From CAVUMR01 sp963742715 (lineage in GTDB: Bacteria; Actinomycetota; Actinomycetes; Mycobacteriales; Micromonosporaceae), in contig CAVUMR010000002.1 of the NCBI GenBank assembly GCA_963742715.1, positions 1,054,001 to 1,118,000 of the forward strand: DNA of 64,000 bases, written 5' to 3'. Shown here piece by piece: positions 25,387 to 32,094 of this stretch. The first letter of the stretch is position 1. The number at the start of each line of letters is the position of its first letter. A model generated the notes under the pieces. It saw only the letters and a program-made list of their open reading frames with translations, did no database searches and had not been told where the DNA came from. Made by a program: the position numbers and the translations under genes.

Positions 25387-26003
25387 GCCGCGCCGCGAAG
25401 ATCGAGCGGACCACCGGCGAAACCACCGTGATGGTCGCGTTGGACCTGGACAGCACGGCCGGGCCGGACATCAGCACCGGGGTCCCGTTCTACGACCACA
25501 TGCTCAACCAGCTCGGTCGGCACGGCGGCTTCGCGTTGACCGTGCACACCACCGGTGACGTACACATCGACGCGCACCACACGGTCGAGGACACCGCGAT
25601 CGCGCTGGGTACGGCGTTGGCCGACGCGCTCGGCGACAAGGCCGGCATCCGGCGGTACGGGCACGCCGTGGTACCGCTGGACGAGGTGCTGGTGCAGGCC
25701 GCGGTGGACCTGTCCGGCCGGCCGTACGTGGTGCACGAGGAACCGGCCGGGCTCGCCCCGTACATCGTCGGCTCCGGGGTGGCCTATCCGACCAGCCTGA
25801 CCCGGCACGTATGGGAGTCCCTCGGACACGCCGCCCGGCTCACCCTGCACGTGACCGTGCTGCGGGCCGGTCGCGCCGGCGCCCAGCCGGACGCGCATCA
25901 CGTGGTGGAGGCCCAGTTCAAGGCGGTGGCCCGGGCGCTGCGTGACGCGGTCGCGATCGATCCGCGGGGGAGCGGCGTACCGAGCACCAAGGGCGTCCTG
26001 TAG
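25383..26003 (+). CDS. hisB: Imidazoleglycerol-phosphate dehydratase
   Basis: Mn-dependent dehydratase, monofunctional (no phosphatase domain). The 206-residue protein has the metal-binding repeats DHMLNQLGRHGGF, HIDAHHTVEDTAIALG and HHVVEAQFKAVARAL, and ends with the family tail RGSGVPSTKGVL. Length is standard. GTG at 25383 overlaps the hisC stop. A small membrane ORF and hisH follow. Confidence 0.96.
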   Translation: MSRAAKIERTTGETTVMVALDLDSTAGPDISTGVPFYDHMLNQLGRHGGFALTVHTTGDVHIDAHHTVEDTAIALGTALADALGDKAGIRRYGHAVVPLDEVLVQAAVDLSGRPYVVHEEPAGLAPYIVGSGVAYPTSLTRHVWESLGHAARLTLHVTVLRAGRAGAQPDAHHVVEAQFKAVARALRDAVAIDPRGSGVPSTKGVL

Positions 26004-26012
26004 GAGTAAGGG

Positions 26013-26189
26013 GTGCAGAGCCTTCTTCCCGTCCTCCTGTTCATCGTCGCCGGCATGCTGACCGGGGGCGCGTTGTCGCTGCATCGGCAGGGCACCGGGC
26101 GCGCGCCGGTGATCGGCGTGGCCGCACTCGCGGTGCTCGCGGCGCTCGGCGGGGTCCTCTGGCTGCTCCCGGACGGAACGTTCGGGTGA
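26013..26189 (+). CDS. 58-residue small membrane protein between hisB and hisH
   Basis: An open frame of 58 codons with a good SD (AGGAG at 26002-26006, 6-7 nt before GTG 26013). It has two hydrophobic segments, about 3-22 (SLLPVLLFIVAGMLTGGALS) and 33-51 (VIGVAALAVLAALGGVLWL), joined by a short polar HRQGTGRAP turn, and ends LPDGTFG. The 10-nt gap to hisB and 16 nt to hisH place it within the operon. I do not recognise a family. A hairpin-like two-TM protein is the most that can be said. Confidence 0.7.
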   Translation: MQSLLPVLLFIVAGMLTGGALSLHRQGTGRAPVIGVAALAVLAALGGVLWLLPDGTFG

Positions 26190-26205
26190 CGGTGCGGGCA
26201 CTGAG

Positions 26206-26829
26206 GTGCTGAAGCCGCGGGTCCTGATCCTCGATCACGGCTCCGGCAACCTGCGCTCGGCGCAACGCGCGCTGGCCCGGGCCGGAGCCGAGGTGACCGT
26301 CGGTACCGACGGGGGCGCCGCCGTGGACGGGCTGGTGGTACCGGGGGTCGGCGCGTACGCCGCCTGCATGGCCGGCATCGAGAGGGTCGGCGGGCGGTCG
26401 CTGATCGCCGAGCGGATGGCCGCCGGCGCGCCGGTGCTGGGCATCTGTGTCGGACTGCAGGTGCTCTTCGAGGCGGGCCGGGAACACGGCGAGACCACCA
26501 AGGGCCTCGGGCTGCTGCCTGGCGAGGTGTACCGGCTGCGCGCGCCGCGGGTGCCGCACATGGGCTGGAACACCGTCACCCGCCCGGCCGGCAGCGCGTT
26601 GTTCGCCGGGCTCGACCCGGCCGGCCGGTTCTACTTCGTGCACTCGTACGCGGCCCGGCCGACGGATGCCTTGGCCGCCACCGGCGCGCTGGTCTCGACC
26701 GCGGTACACGGTGAGGTGTTCGTGGCGGCGGTGGAGCACGGTCCGCTCGCGGCCACCCAGTTCCATCCGGAGAAGTCCGGGGATGTGGGGGCGGCGTTGC
26801 TGGCCAACTGGGTCGGAGGACTGCGATGA
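26206..26829 (+). CDS. hisH: Imidazole glycerol phosphate synthase, glutaminase subunit
   Basis: Class I glutamine amidotransferase that feeds ammonia to HisF. The 207-residue protein has LILDHGSGNLRSAQRAL at the N-terminus, the nucleophile elbow LGICVGLQVLFE, the HisF-contact MGWNTV segment, and the catalytic His-Glu pair in FHPEKSGD. GTG start 26206. The final codons overlap the ATG of a 27-codon micro-ORF (ATGA at 26826). Confidence 0.95.
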   Translation: MLKPRVLILDHGSGNLRSAQRALARAGAEVTVGTDGGAAVDGLVVPGVGAYAACMAGIERVGGRSLIAERMAAGAPVLGICVGLQVLFEAGREHGETTKGLGLLPGEVYRLRAPRVPHMGWNTVTRPAGSALFAGLDPAGRFYFVHSYAARPTDALAATGALVSTAVHGEVFVAAVEHGPLAATQFHPEKSGDVGAALLANWVGGLR

Positions 26830-26909
26830 ACGGGGCGCCGGTGAGCGAGCTAGCGATGAACGGGGCGCCGATGAACGGGGCGCCGATGAACGGGAGTGAC
26901 AGCCGGTGA
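26826..26909 (+). CDS. 27-codon micro-ORF built of 15-bp repeats, linking hisH to the next gene
   Basis: Too short to be sure it is a gene, but the arrangement is exact: ATG 26826 lies in an ATGA overlap with the hisH stop, and its own stop lies in a GTGA overlap with the next start at 26906. It encodes M-N-G-A-P four times with variants (MNGAPVSELA, then MNGAP twice, then MNGSDSR). ATGs fall at 26826, 26856, 26871 and 26886. It could act as a coupling bridge carrying ribosomes from hisH to the downstream gene, or be a by-product of a repeat expansion. Confidence 0.45.
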   Translation: MNGAPVSELAMNGAPMNGAPMNGSDSR

Positions 26910-27226
26910 GCAAGGAGCGGGCCCGACGACGGGCCGCCCGGCTGGCCGAGGTCCAGGCGCGTCGCGCCGCCGCCGAGCGGCGGGCCCGCCGGCGGGCGAT
27001 GCTGCGCCGGCTGCGGCCGCCGCTGCCCCGACGCCGCCGCACCGGACGGCTGTACGCCCGCCGCACCCGCGCCGAACGGGCCAGCATCGCCGTCGGTGGG
27101 CTGGTCGTGCTGGGACTCATCTGGTACGTCCTGGACCTGTCGTTGACGGTCCGGATCGCCATCACCGCGTTGTTGCTGCTGGCACTGCCGGCGGTTGTGG
27201 TGATCACGTTCGACCGGAGGTACTAG
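26906..27226 (+). CDS. Small basic membrane protein in the his operon
   Basis: A 106-residue protein. Residues 1-65 carry about 28 Arg/Lys (KERARRRAARLAEVQARRAA, RRARRRAMLRRLRPPLPRRR). The rest has two hydrophobic segments, about 67-86 (IAVGGLVVLGLIWYVLDLSL) and 87-103 (VRIAITALLLLALPAVVVI), and ends TFDRRY. The Arg-rich half would be cytoplasmic and could touch RNA, DNA or acidic lipid. No family recognised. The GTG start overlaps the micro-ORF stop. PriA follows after 3 nt. Confidence 0.7.
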   Translation: MSKERARRRAARLAEVQARRAAAERRARRRAMLRRLRPPLPRRRRTGRLYARRTRAERASIAVGGLVVLGLIWYVLDLSLTVRIAITALLLLALPAVVVITFDRRY

Positions 27227-27229
27227 CCG

Positions 27230-27970
27230 GTGGCTCCCACACTGACCCTGCTCCCCGCCGTGGACGTGGCCGACGGGCAGGCGGTACGGCTGGTCCAGGG
27301 CGAGGCCGGCTCCGAGACGCGGTACGGCGATCCCCTCGACGCGGCCCGGGCCTGGTTGGCCGGCGGCGCCGACTGGATCCATCTGGTGGACCTGGACGCG
27401 GCGTTCGGTCGCGGCTCCAACGCCGAGCTGCTGGCCCGGGTGGTGCGGGACCTCGACGCGCACGTCGAGTTGTCCGGCGGGATCCGGGACGACGCCTCAC
27501 TGACCGCCGCGCTCGCCACCGGTGCCGCGCGGGTGAACCTCGGTACCGCCGCGCTGGAGGATCCGCAGTGGTGCGATCGGATCGTCGGTGAGTACGGGGA
27601 CCGGGTCGCGATAGGGCTGGATGTGCGGGGTACCACGCTGGCCGCCCGGGGCTGGACCCGACCGGGCGGCGACCTGTACGAGGTGCTCGAGCGGCTGGAC
27701 CGGGCCGGCTGCGCCCGGTACGTGGTGACCGACGTACACCGCGACGGCACGCTGACCGGCCCGAACCTCGAACTGCTACGGGACGTGTGCGCGCGTACGC
27801 CCGCGCCGGTGGTGGCCAGTGGCGGCGTGTCCACGCTCGCTGACCTGACCGCGCTGGCCGGTCTCGCACCGGCCGGAGTGGAGGGCGTGATCGTGGGGAA
27901 GGCGCTCTACGCGGGCGCGTTCACGGTGCCGGAGGCGCTGGCGGCACTGCGCGGGGCCGGGGCGGGTTGA
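27230..27970 (+). CDS. priA: PriA, bifunctional HisA/TrpF phosphoribosyl isomerase
   Basis: (beta/alpha)8 barrel isomerase that in actinobacteria serves both histidine (ProFAR) and tryptophan (PRA) synthesis. The 246-residue protein has the first catalytic Asp in LLPAVDVADGQAVRLVQGE, the phosphate and Arg-bearing GSETRYGDP, HLVDLDAAFGRGSN, ELSGGIRDD, the second catalytic Asp in VVTDVHRDGTLTGPN, and VVASGGVSTLAD. The trp genes in this window lack a trpF, which supports the dual role. GTG start at 27230. The stop shares one base with the next ATG (TGATG). Confidence 0.93.
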   Translation: MAPTLTLLPAVDVADGQAVRLVQGEAGSETRYGDPLDAARAWLAGGADWIHLVDLDAAFGRGSNAELLARVVRDLDAHVELSGGIRDDASLTAALATGAARVNLGTAALEDPQWCDRIVGEYGDRVAIGLDVRGTTLAARGWTRPGGDLYEVLERLDRAGCARYVVTDVHRDGTLTGPNLELLRDVCARTPAPVVASGGVSTLADLTALAGLAPAGVEGVIVGKALYAGAFTVPEALAALRGAGAG

Positions 27971-28350
27971 TGAGGCGGATCAGCTCGGGTGGGCGCTGGG
28001 AGGCGAGCATCGGGTACAGCCGTGCGGTCGCCTTCGGCGACACCGTACTGACTGCCGGTTGTACGTCCACTGTGGACGGTACGGTGCGGCACCCGGGGGA
28101 TCCGTACGAGCAGGCGCTGGTCGCGTTCGGTATCGGGCTGGACGCGCTGGCCGAAGCCGGCGCCCGACTCGACCAGGTGGTACGGACCCGAATGTACGTG
28201 GTCGACATCGCCCGCAACGGTGACGCGGTCGGCCGGGCGCACGGGGACCTGTTCCGGGAGCAGCGTCCTGCCGCCACCATGGTCGGCGTGGCTGCCCTGA
28301 TCGATCCGGATCAGCTCGTCGAGGTCGAACTGGAGGCCTGGCTCGGGTGA
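27970..28350 (+). CDS. Rid (YjgF/YER057c) family protein lacking the deaminase arginine
   Basis: A 126-residue Rid-fold protein (trimeric chorismate-mutase-like). It shows GYSRAVAFGDTVLTAGCTS, DPYEQALVAFGIGLDALAEAG, VVRTRMYVVDI and RAHGDLFREQRPAATMVGVAAL. In active RidA an Arg sits in P-A-R-(T/S) at this last place; here it reads PAAT, so the imine-hydrolysing arginine is missing. That groups it with Rid4-7 type members rather than RidA. The ATG (27970) overlaps the priA stop by one base, and the stop overlaps hisF. Its place between priA and hisF suggests it handles a reactive intermediate, but that is inference. Confidence 0.85.
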   Translation: MRRISSGGRWEASIGYSRAVAFGDTVLTAGCTSTVDGTVRHPGDPYEQALVAFGIGLDALAEAGARLDQVVRTRMYVVDIARNGDAVGRAHGDLFREQRPAATMVGVAALIDPDQLVEVELEAWLG

Positions 28351-29108
28351 GTGTCGCGGTGCGCGTCATTCCCTGCCTGGACGTGGCCGCCGGGCGGGTG
28401 GTGAAGGGCGTGCGCTTCGTCGACCTGCGCGACGCCGGAGACCCTGTCGAGCTGGCCGGGGCGTACGACGCGGCCGGCGCGGACGAGCTGGTATTCCTCG
28501 ACGTGACCGCGTCGGTCGAGGACCGGTCCACCACACTCGACGTGGTCAGCCGTACGGCGGAAACGGTTTTCATCCCGCTGACCGTCGGTGGGGGCGTCGG
28601 CGGCGTGTCCGATGTCGACCGGCTGCTGCGGGCTGGCGCGGACAAGGTGGGGGTGAACACCGCCGCGATCGCCCGACCGGCCCTGATCGGCGAGATCGCG
28701 GACCGGTTCGGCCGACAGGTGCTGGTGTTGTCACTGGACGTGCGGCGGGTGGCCGGCCCACCGTCCGGGTTCGAGGTGACCACTCACGGCGGTCGCCGGG
28801 GTACCGGTCTGGACGCGATCGAGTGGGCCGCCCGGGCGGCCGAGTTGGGCGCCGGCGAGCTTTTGCTCAACTCGATCGACGCCGACGGTACGAGGGACGG
28901 CTTCGACCTTGAGTTGATCACGGCGGTACGTGAGGTGGTGGACGTGCCGGTGGTGGCCAGCGGCGGGGCCGGCCGGGTCGAGCACTTCCCGGCCGCGGTG
29001 ACGGCCGGCGCGGACGCCGTGCTCGCGGCCAGCGTGTTCCACTTCGGCGACCTGTCGATCGGCGGCGTCAAGGCCGCCCTCGCCGCCGCCGGCCACCCGG
29101 TCCGCTGA
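28347..29108 (+). CDS. hisF: Imidazole glycerol phosphate synthase, cyclase subunit
   Basis: Barrel enzyme that, with HisH, forms IGP and AICAR. The 253-residue protein has the catalytic Asp in VIPCLDVAAGRVVKGVRF, FLDVTAS, LTVGGGVGGVSDV, VGVNTAAI, the second Asp in LSLDVRR, and the phosphate motifs LLNSIDADGTRDGFD and VVASGGAGRVEHF. GTG 28347 overlaps the Rid stop. The last codons, including GHPVR-stop, are copied several times just downstream (29096-29224). Confidence 0.96.
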   Translation: MSVAVRVIPCLDVAAGRVVKGVRFVDLRDAGDPVELAGAYDAAGADELVFLDVTASVEDRSTTLDVVSRTAETVFIPLTVGGGVGGVSDVDRLLRAGADKVGVNTAAIARPALIGEIADRFGRQVLVLSLDVRRVAGPPSGFEVTTHGGRRGTGLDAIEWAARAAELGAGELLLNSIDADGTRDGFDLELITAVREVVDVPVVASGGAGRVEHFPAAVTAGADAVLAASVFHFGDLSIGGVKAALAAAGHPVR

Positions 29109-29224
29109 GCGCCGCCCGGGCCTCCCGGTCCGCTGAGCGCCGCCCGGGCCTCTCGGTCCGCTGAGCAACGCCCGGCCACCCGTCCGCTGAGCGACGCCCT
29201 GGGCCACCGGGTCCGTTGAGCGCC
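29096..29224 (+). repeat. About five tandem copies of a ~28-bp unit made from the hisF 3' end
   Basis: The block GGTCCGCTGAGCGCCGCCC from the hisF terminus recurs with GGTCCG at 29099, 29127, 29155, about 29182 and 29210, i.e. at spacings 28, 28, ~27 and ~28. Later copies have point changes (CTGAGCAACG, TTGAGCGCC). Each copy carries a TGA from the hisF stop. This fills most of the gap before the convergent gene; I see no terminator hairpin apart from local GC pairs. Confidence 0.85.
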
Positions 29225-29245
29225 GCAGCCGGCCAGGCGGGCGGG

Positions 29246-29875
29246 TTACAGGCCCGGGCGGGCCGCGCAGACCAGGTCGGTCAGTTCGGTCGGCCCGTCG
29301 AGCTCCACCCGGGCCACCCGCTGCCGGCCGAAGCAGAACAGCAGCAGCTCCGCCGGCTCGCCGGTGACCCGGACCTGGGCGCCCCGGCCGGTGGTGTGCT
29401 CGCCGTAACCAGGCGCCGCGAGCACCACCTGGGCGGGCACCCGGCGCAGCAGCAGCCGGCCCAGCCCGCCGATCCGGCCCCACAGCCGCCCGGACAGCTC
29501 AGCCGGTAGCACTCGCGGCTCCCAGCCGTCCTGCGCCCGGCGTACGTCCTCGTGGTGCACGAAGAACTCGAGCAGACCCGTGGCCTCGGCCAGCAGCGGA
29601 TTGCTGATCGGGCTCCACCACGGTGGACGGCGCACCTGCTCGACCAGGGTCGGGTAGTCGCTTCCGGTGACGTACCCCCGGCGCACCCGCTCGGTGTGGC
29701 CCTGCAGCGGCGGCAGCACGATGCCGGGCATGGCGTCCACCCGCCGGTCCCGCAGCACGATGTGCGCGGCGAGGTCGGCCGCGGTCCACCCGGTGCACAG
29801 GGTCGGCGCCTCCGGCCCCACCTCGAGGAGCAGGTCAGCGAGGGCCGAGCGTTCCTGGTGCGCATAGGACGTCAT
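29246..29875 (-). CDS. TIGR03085-type (maleylpyruvate isomerase / DinB-like) protein
   Basis: A 209-residue protein of the mycothiol-dependent maleylpyruvate isomerase-like superfamily. It begins YAHQERSALADLLLEVGPEAP, then LCTGWTAADLAAHIVLRDRR, with the metal-binding His in helix AAHIVLRD, and has FVHHEDVRRAQDGWEPR, matching the TIGR03085 layout. The C-terminal half has strands with RVTGEPAELLLFCFGR. Reaction unknown. ATG at 29873-29875 has TAACAT 7-12 bases upstream on the minus strand, so it may be leaderless. Confidence 0.8.
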   Translation of the reverse strand: MTSYAHQERSALADLLLEVGPEAPTLCTGWTAADLAAHIVLRDRRVDAMPGIVLPPLQGHTERVRRGYVTGSDYPTLVEQVRRPPWWSPISNPLLAEATGLLEFFVHHEDVRRAQDGWEPRVLPAELSGRLWGRIGGLGRLLLRRVPAQVVLAAPGYGEHTTGRGAQVRVTGEPAELLLFCFGRQRVARVELDGPTELTDLVCAARPGL

Positions 29876-29881
29876 TGCTCG

Positions 29882-29903
29882 ATGTTATGCGGGATTGTCC
29901 CGC
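29882..29903 (-). promoter_or_regulatory. -10 element plus inverted repeat before the TIGR03085 gene
   Basis: On the minus strand TAACAT (29882-29887) is 6 nt before the ATG. Directly upstream is an inverted repeat GCGGGA-TTG-TCCCGC (29889-29903) between the -10 and where a -35 would be. A repressor site is inferred. Confidence 0.4.
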
Positions 29904-29979
29904 TCACCGACTCCGCCCGGTTCCGGTCGCGATCCGCGCCCTGACGCCGCCGGTCCCGGTGGGCGGTGACAACCAACCC

Positions 29980-30075
29980 CCTGACCACCCGCCCGTGGCC
30001 ACCAGCCCGTGGCCACCAGCCCGTGACCACTCCGTGACCACTCGCCCGTGACCACCCGCCCGTGATCACCGACCG
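29980..30075. repeat. Degenerate tandem repeat of about 12 bp, CCCGTGACCACC type
   Basis: Units such as CCCGTGGCCACCAG, CCCGTGACCACT and CCCGTGATCACC repeat about seven times in the gap before the ABC exporter genes. The spacing varies from 11 to 13 bp. No gene or terminator is visible in 29904-30131. Confidence 0.75.
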
Positions 30076-30131
30076 TGATCTACGTCGCCCGCGCCCGCGG
30101 TTTGTCGGACCGGTAGGTGAGACTGGTCCCG

Positions 30132-32036
30132 GTGAGCGAGCGTAGGGATCCCCAGGGCCGGCCGGTGGTGCGGCTGGGCGTGCTCCGGCGTGGCCTGTGG
30201 GTGTTGTGGCAGGCGGTCCGGGAGCAGCCCGGACTGTTCGTGGTCGGCGTGATCGGCGGCATCCTGTTCGGCCTCACCACGGTCGCCGGGGCGTATGTGG
30301 TCGGTGCGGTGCTAGGGCGGGTGGCTTTGCCCGCGTTCTCCGGCGGGCGGTACACGGTCGGCGCGCTCGCCGTCGCGGCCGGGGCGATCCTCTCGGTCAG
30401 CCTGGTCAAGATCGCCGGCATCTACGGCCGCCGGCTCGGCGCCGGCTCGATGCAGTTCCGGCTGCAGGCGTCGTTCCGGCGCCGGGTGACTCGGCGCTAT
30501 CTGGACCTGCCGCTGGCCTGGCACCACCGGCACGCCACCGGCACCCTGCTGTCCAACGCGAACAGTGACGTCGAGGCCACCTGGTTCCCGATCGCGCCGC
30601 TTCCCTTCGCGGTCGGCACTCTGGTAATGCTGGTCGGCGCGGTGGCCTCGCTGTTCGTCACCGACTGGGTGTTGGCGCTGGTCGGGGTCGCGGTGTTCCC
30701 GACGCTGTTCACCCTGAACGTGGCGTACTCGCGGCGGATGTCACCCCGGATGACCCGCGCCCAACAGCTCCGGGCCGAGGTCAGCGCGATCGCGCACGAG
30801 AGCTTCGACGGTGCGCTGGTGGTCAAGACGCTCGGCCGGGAGGCCGAGGAGACCGAGCGGATGGCGGTCAAGACGGCCGAGCTGCGGGACGCGCTGGTGG
30901 CCGTCGGGCGCATCCGGGGCGCGTTCGACCCGTTGATGGACGCCCTGCCCAACCTCGGCACCCTCGCCGTACTGGTGGTCGGCGGCGCCCGGTTGGCCTC
31001 CGGTGCCATCACCGTGTCCGAGCTGGTCGGTACCGCGTTCCTGTTCACCGTGCTGGCCTTCCCGGTACGTGCGATCGGCTGGGTGCTCGGCGAGCTGCCG
31101 CGCAGCGTGGTCGGCTGGGACCGGGTCCAGCGGGTGCTCACCGCGACCGGCGACATGACCTACGGCGAACGCCGGCTGGATCGCGACGCCGGCCCTGGCA
31201 CCCTCGAGTTCGACCGGGTGTCGTTCGCCTACCCCGCGCCGGTCAGCGGAGACGTCACCGGCGCCGCCCTCGACAACGAGCCGCAGCACACCGGCCCGGA
31301 CGTACTGCACGAGTTGACCTTCCGGGTGTCGCCCGGCTCCACGGTCGCGCTGGTCGGCCCGACCGGCTCCGGAAAGTCCACCATCACCGCGCTGGCCACC
31401 CGACTGATGGACCCGAACGCCGGAGTGGTGCGGGTGGACGGTGTGCCGGCCACCGAGCTGGCGGCGGACAGCCTGGCCGCGACCATGGCGTTGGTGCCAC
31501 AGGTCCCTTTCGTGTTCGACGACACCGTGCACGGCAATGTCTCCCTCGGCCGACCGGGGATCGACGAGGCCGAGGTGTGGCGGGCACTGGAGCTGGCCCA
31601 GGCCGACGGCTTCGTCCGGCACCTGCCGGACAAGCTGGACGCGATGGTGGGCGAGCGCGGTACCACCCTGTCCGGCGGCCAGCGCCAACGCCTCACCCTG
31701 GCCCGCGCGCTCGCCGGCCGGCCCCGGGTGCTGCTGCTCGACGACGCGACCAGCGCGGTCGACCCGCGGGTGGAGGCGGCCATCCTGGCCGGGCTCCGCT
31801 CGGCCGAGCTGGCCACCACGGTGCTGGTCGTCGCGTACCGGCGGGCCACCATCGCGCTCGCCGACCAGGTGGTGTACGTCGAGCACGGCCGGGTCATCGC
31901 GGTCGGTACCCACCGCGAGCTGCTGGCCACCGTGCCCGGATACGCGAACCTGGTCACCGCGTACGAGCGGGACGAGGCGGAACGGGCGCGCGAGCGCGGC
32001 TACGACGAGCCGGTTGAACTGGAGCTGCCCGGATGA
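30132..32036 (+). CDS. ABC exporter half-transporter with degenerate ATP site
   Basis: Type IV (MdlB/TM287-like) exporter half with six membrane helices (about 1-310) fused to an ATPase. NBD motifs: Walker A GPTGSGKST near 409, signature LSGGQRQRLTLARAL near 513, Walker B VLLLDDATSAVD. The residue after the Walker B Asp is Asp (538) rather than the catalytic Glu, and the switch His is Tyr in VLVVAYRRATIAL (569). Canonical signature with a dead Walker B/H-loop is what a degenerate-site partner shows. The GTG could be 30132 or 30117; neither has a strong SD. The next gene is its likely partner. Substrate unknown. Confidence 0.87.
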   Translation: MSERRDPQGRPVVRLGVLRRGLWVLWQAVREQPGLFVVGVIGGILFGLTTVAGAYVVGAVLGRVALPAFSGGRYTVGALAVAAGAILSVSLVKIAGIYGRRLGAGSMQFRLQASFRRRVTRRYLDLPLAWHHRHATGTLLSNANSDVEATWFPIAPLPFAVGTLVMLVGAVASLFVTDWVLALVGVAVFPTLFTLNVAYSRRMSPRMTRAQQLRAEVSAIAHESFDGALVVKTLGREAEETERMAVKTAELRDALVAVGRIRGAFDPLMDALPNLGTLAVLVVGGARLASGAITVSELVGTAFLFTVLAFPVRAIGWVLGELPRSVVGWDRVQRVLTATGDMTYGERRLDRDAGPGTLEFDRVSFAYPAPVSGDVTGAALDNEPQHTGPDVLHELTFRVSPGSTVALVGPTGSGKSTITALATRLMDPNAGVVRVDGVPATELAADSLAATMALVPQVPFVFDDTVHGNVSLGRPGIDEAEVWRALELAQADGFVRHLPDKLDAMVGERGTTLSGGQRQRLTLARALAGRPRVLLLDDATSAVDPRVEAAILAGLRSAELATTVLVVAYRRATIALADQVVYVEHGRVIAVGTHRELLATVPGYANLVTAYERDEAERARERGYDEPVELELPG

Positions 32037-32094
32037 TCGCGTCGTGTGCTGGAGCCGCCCGGGTGACCGGGCCGAGTGACCGGGAGCTGGAGCG

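Noticed and set aside
29980..30075. Possible CRISPR array
   Set aside because: Repeats of ~12 bp with irregular spacing and no unique spacers; no cas genes nearby.
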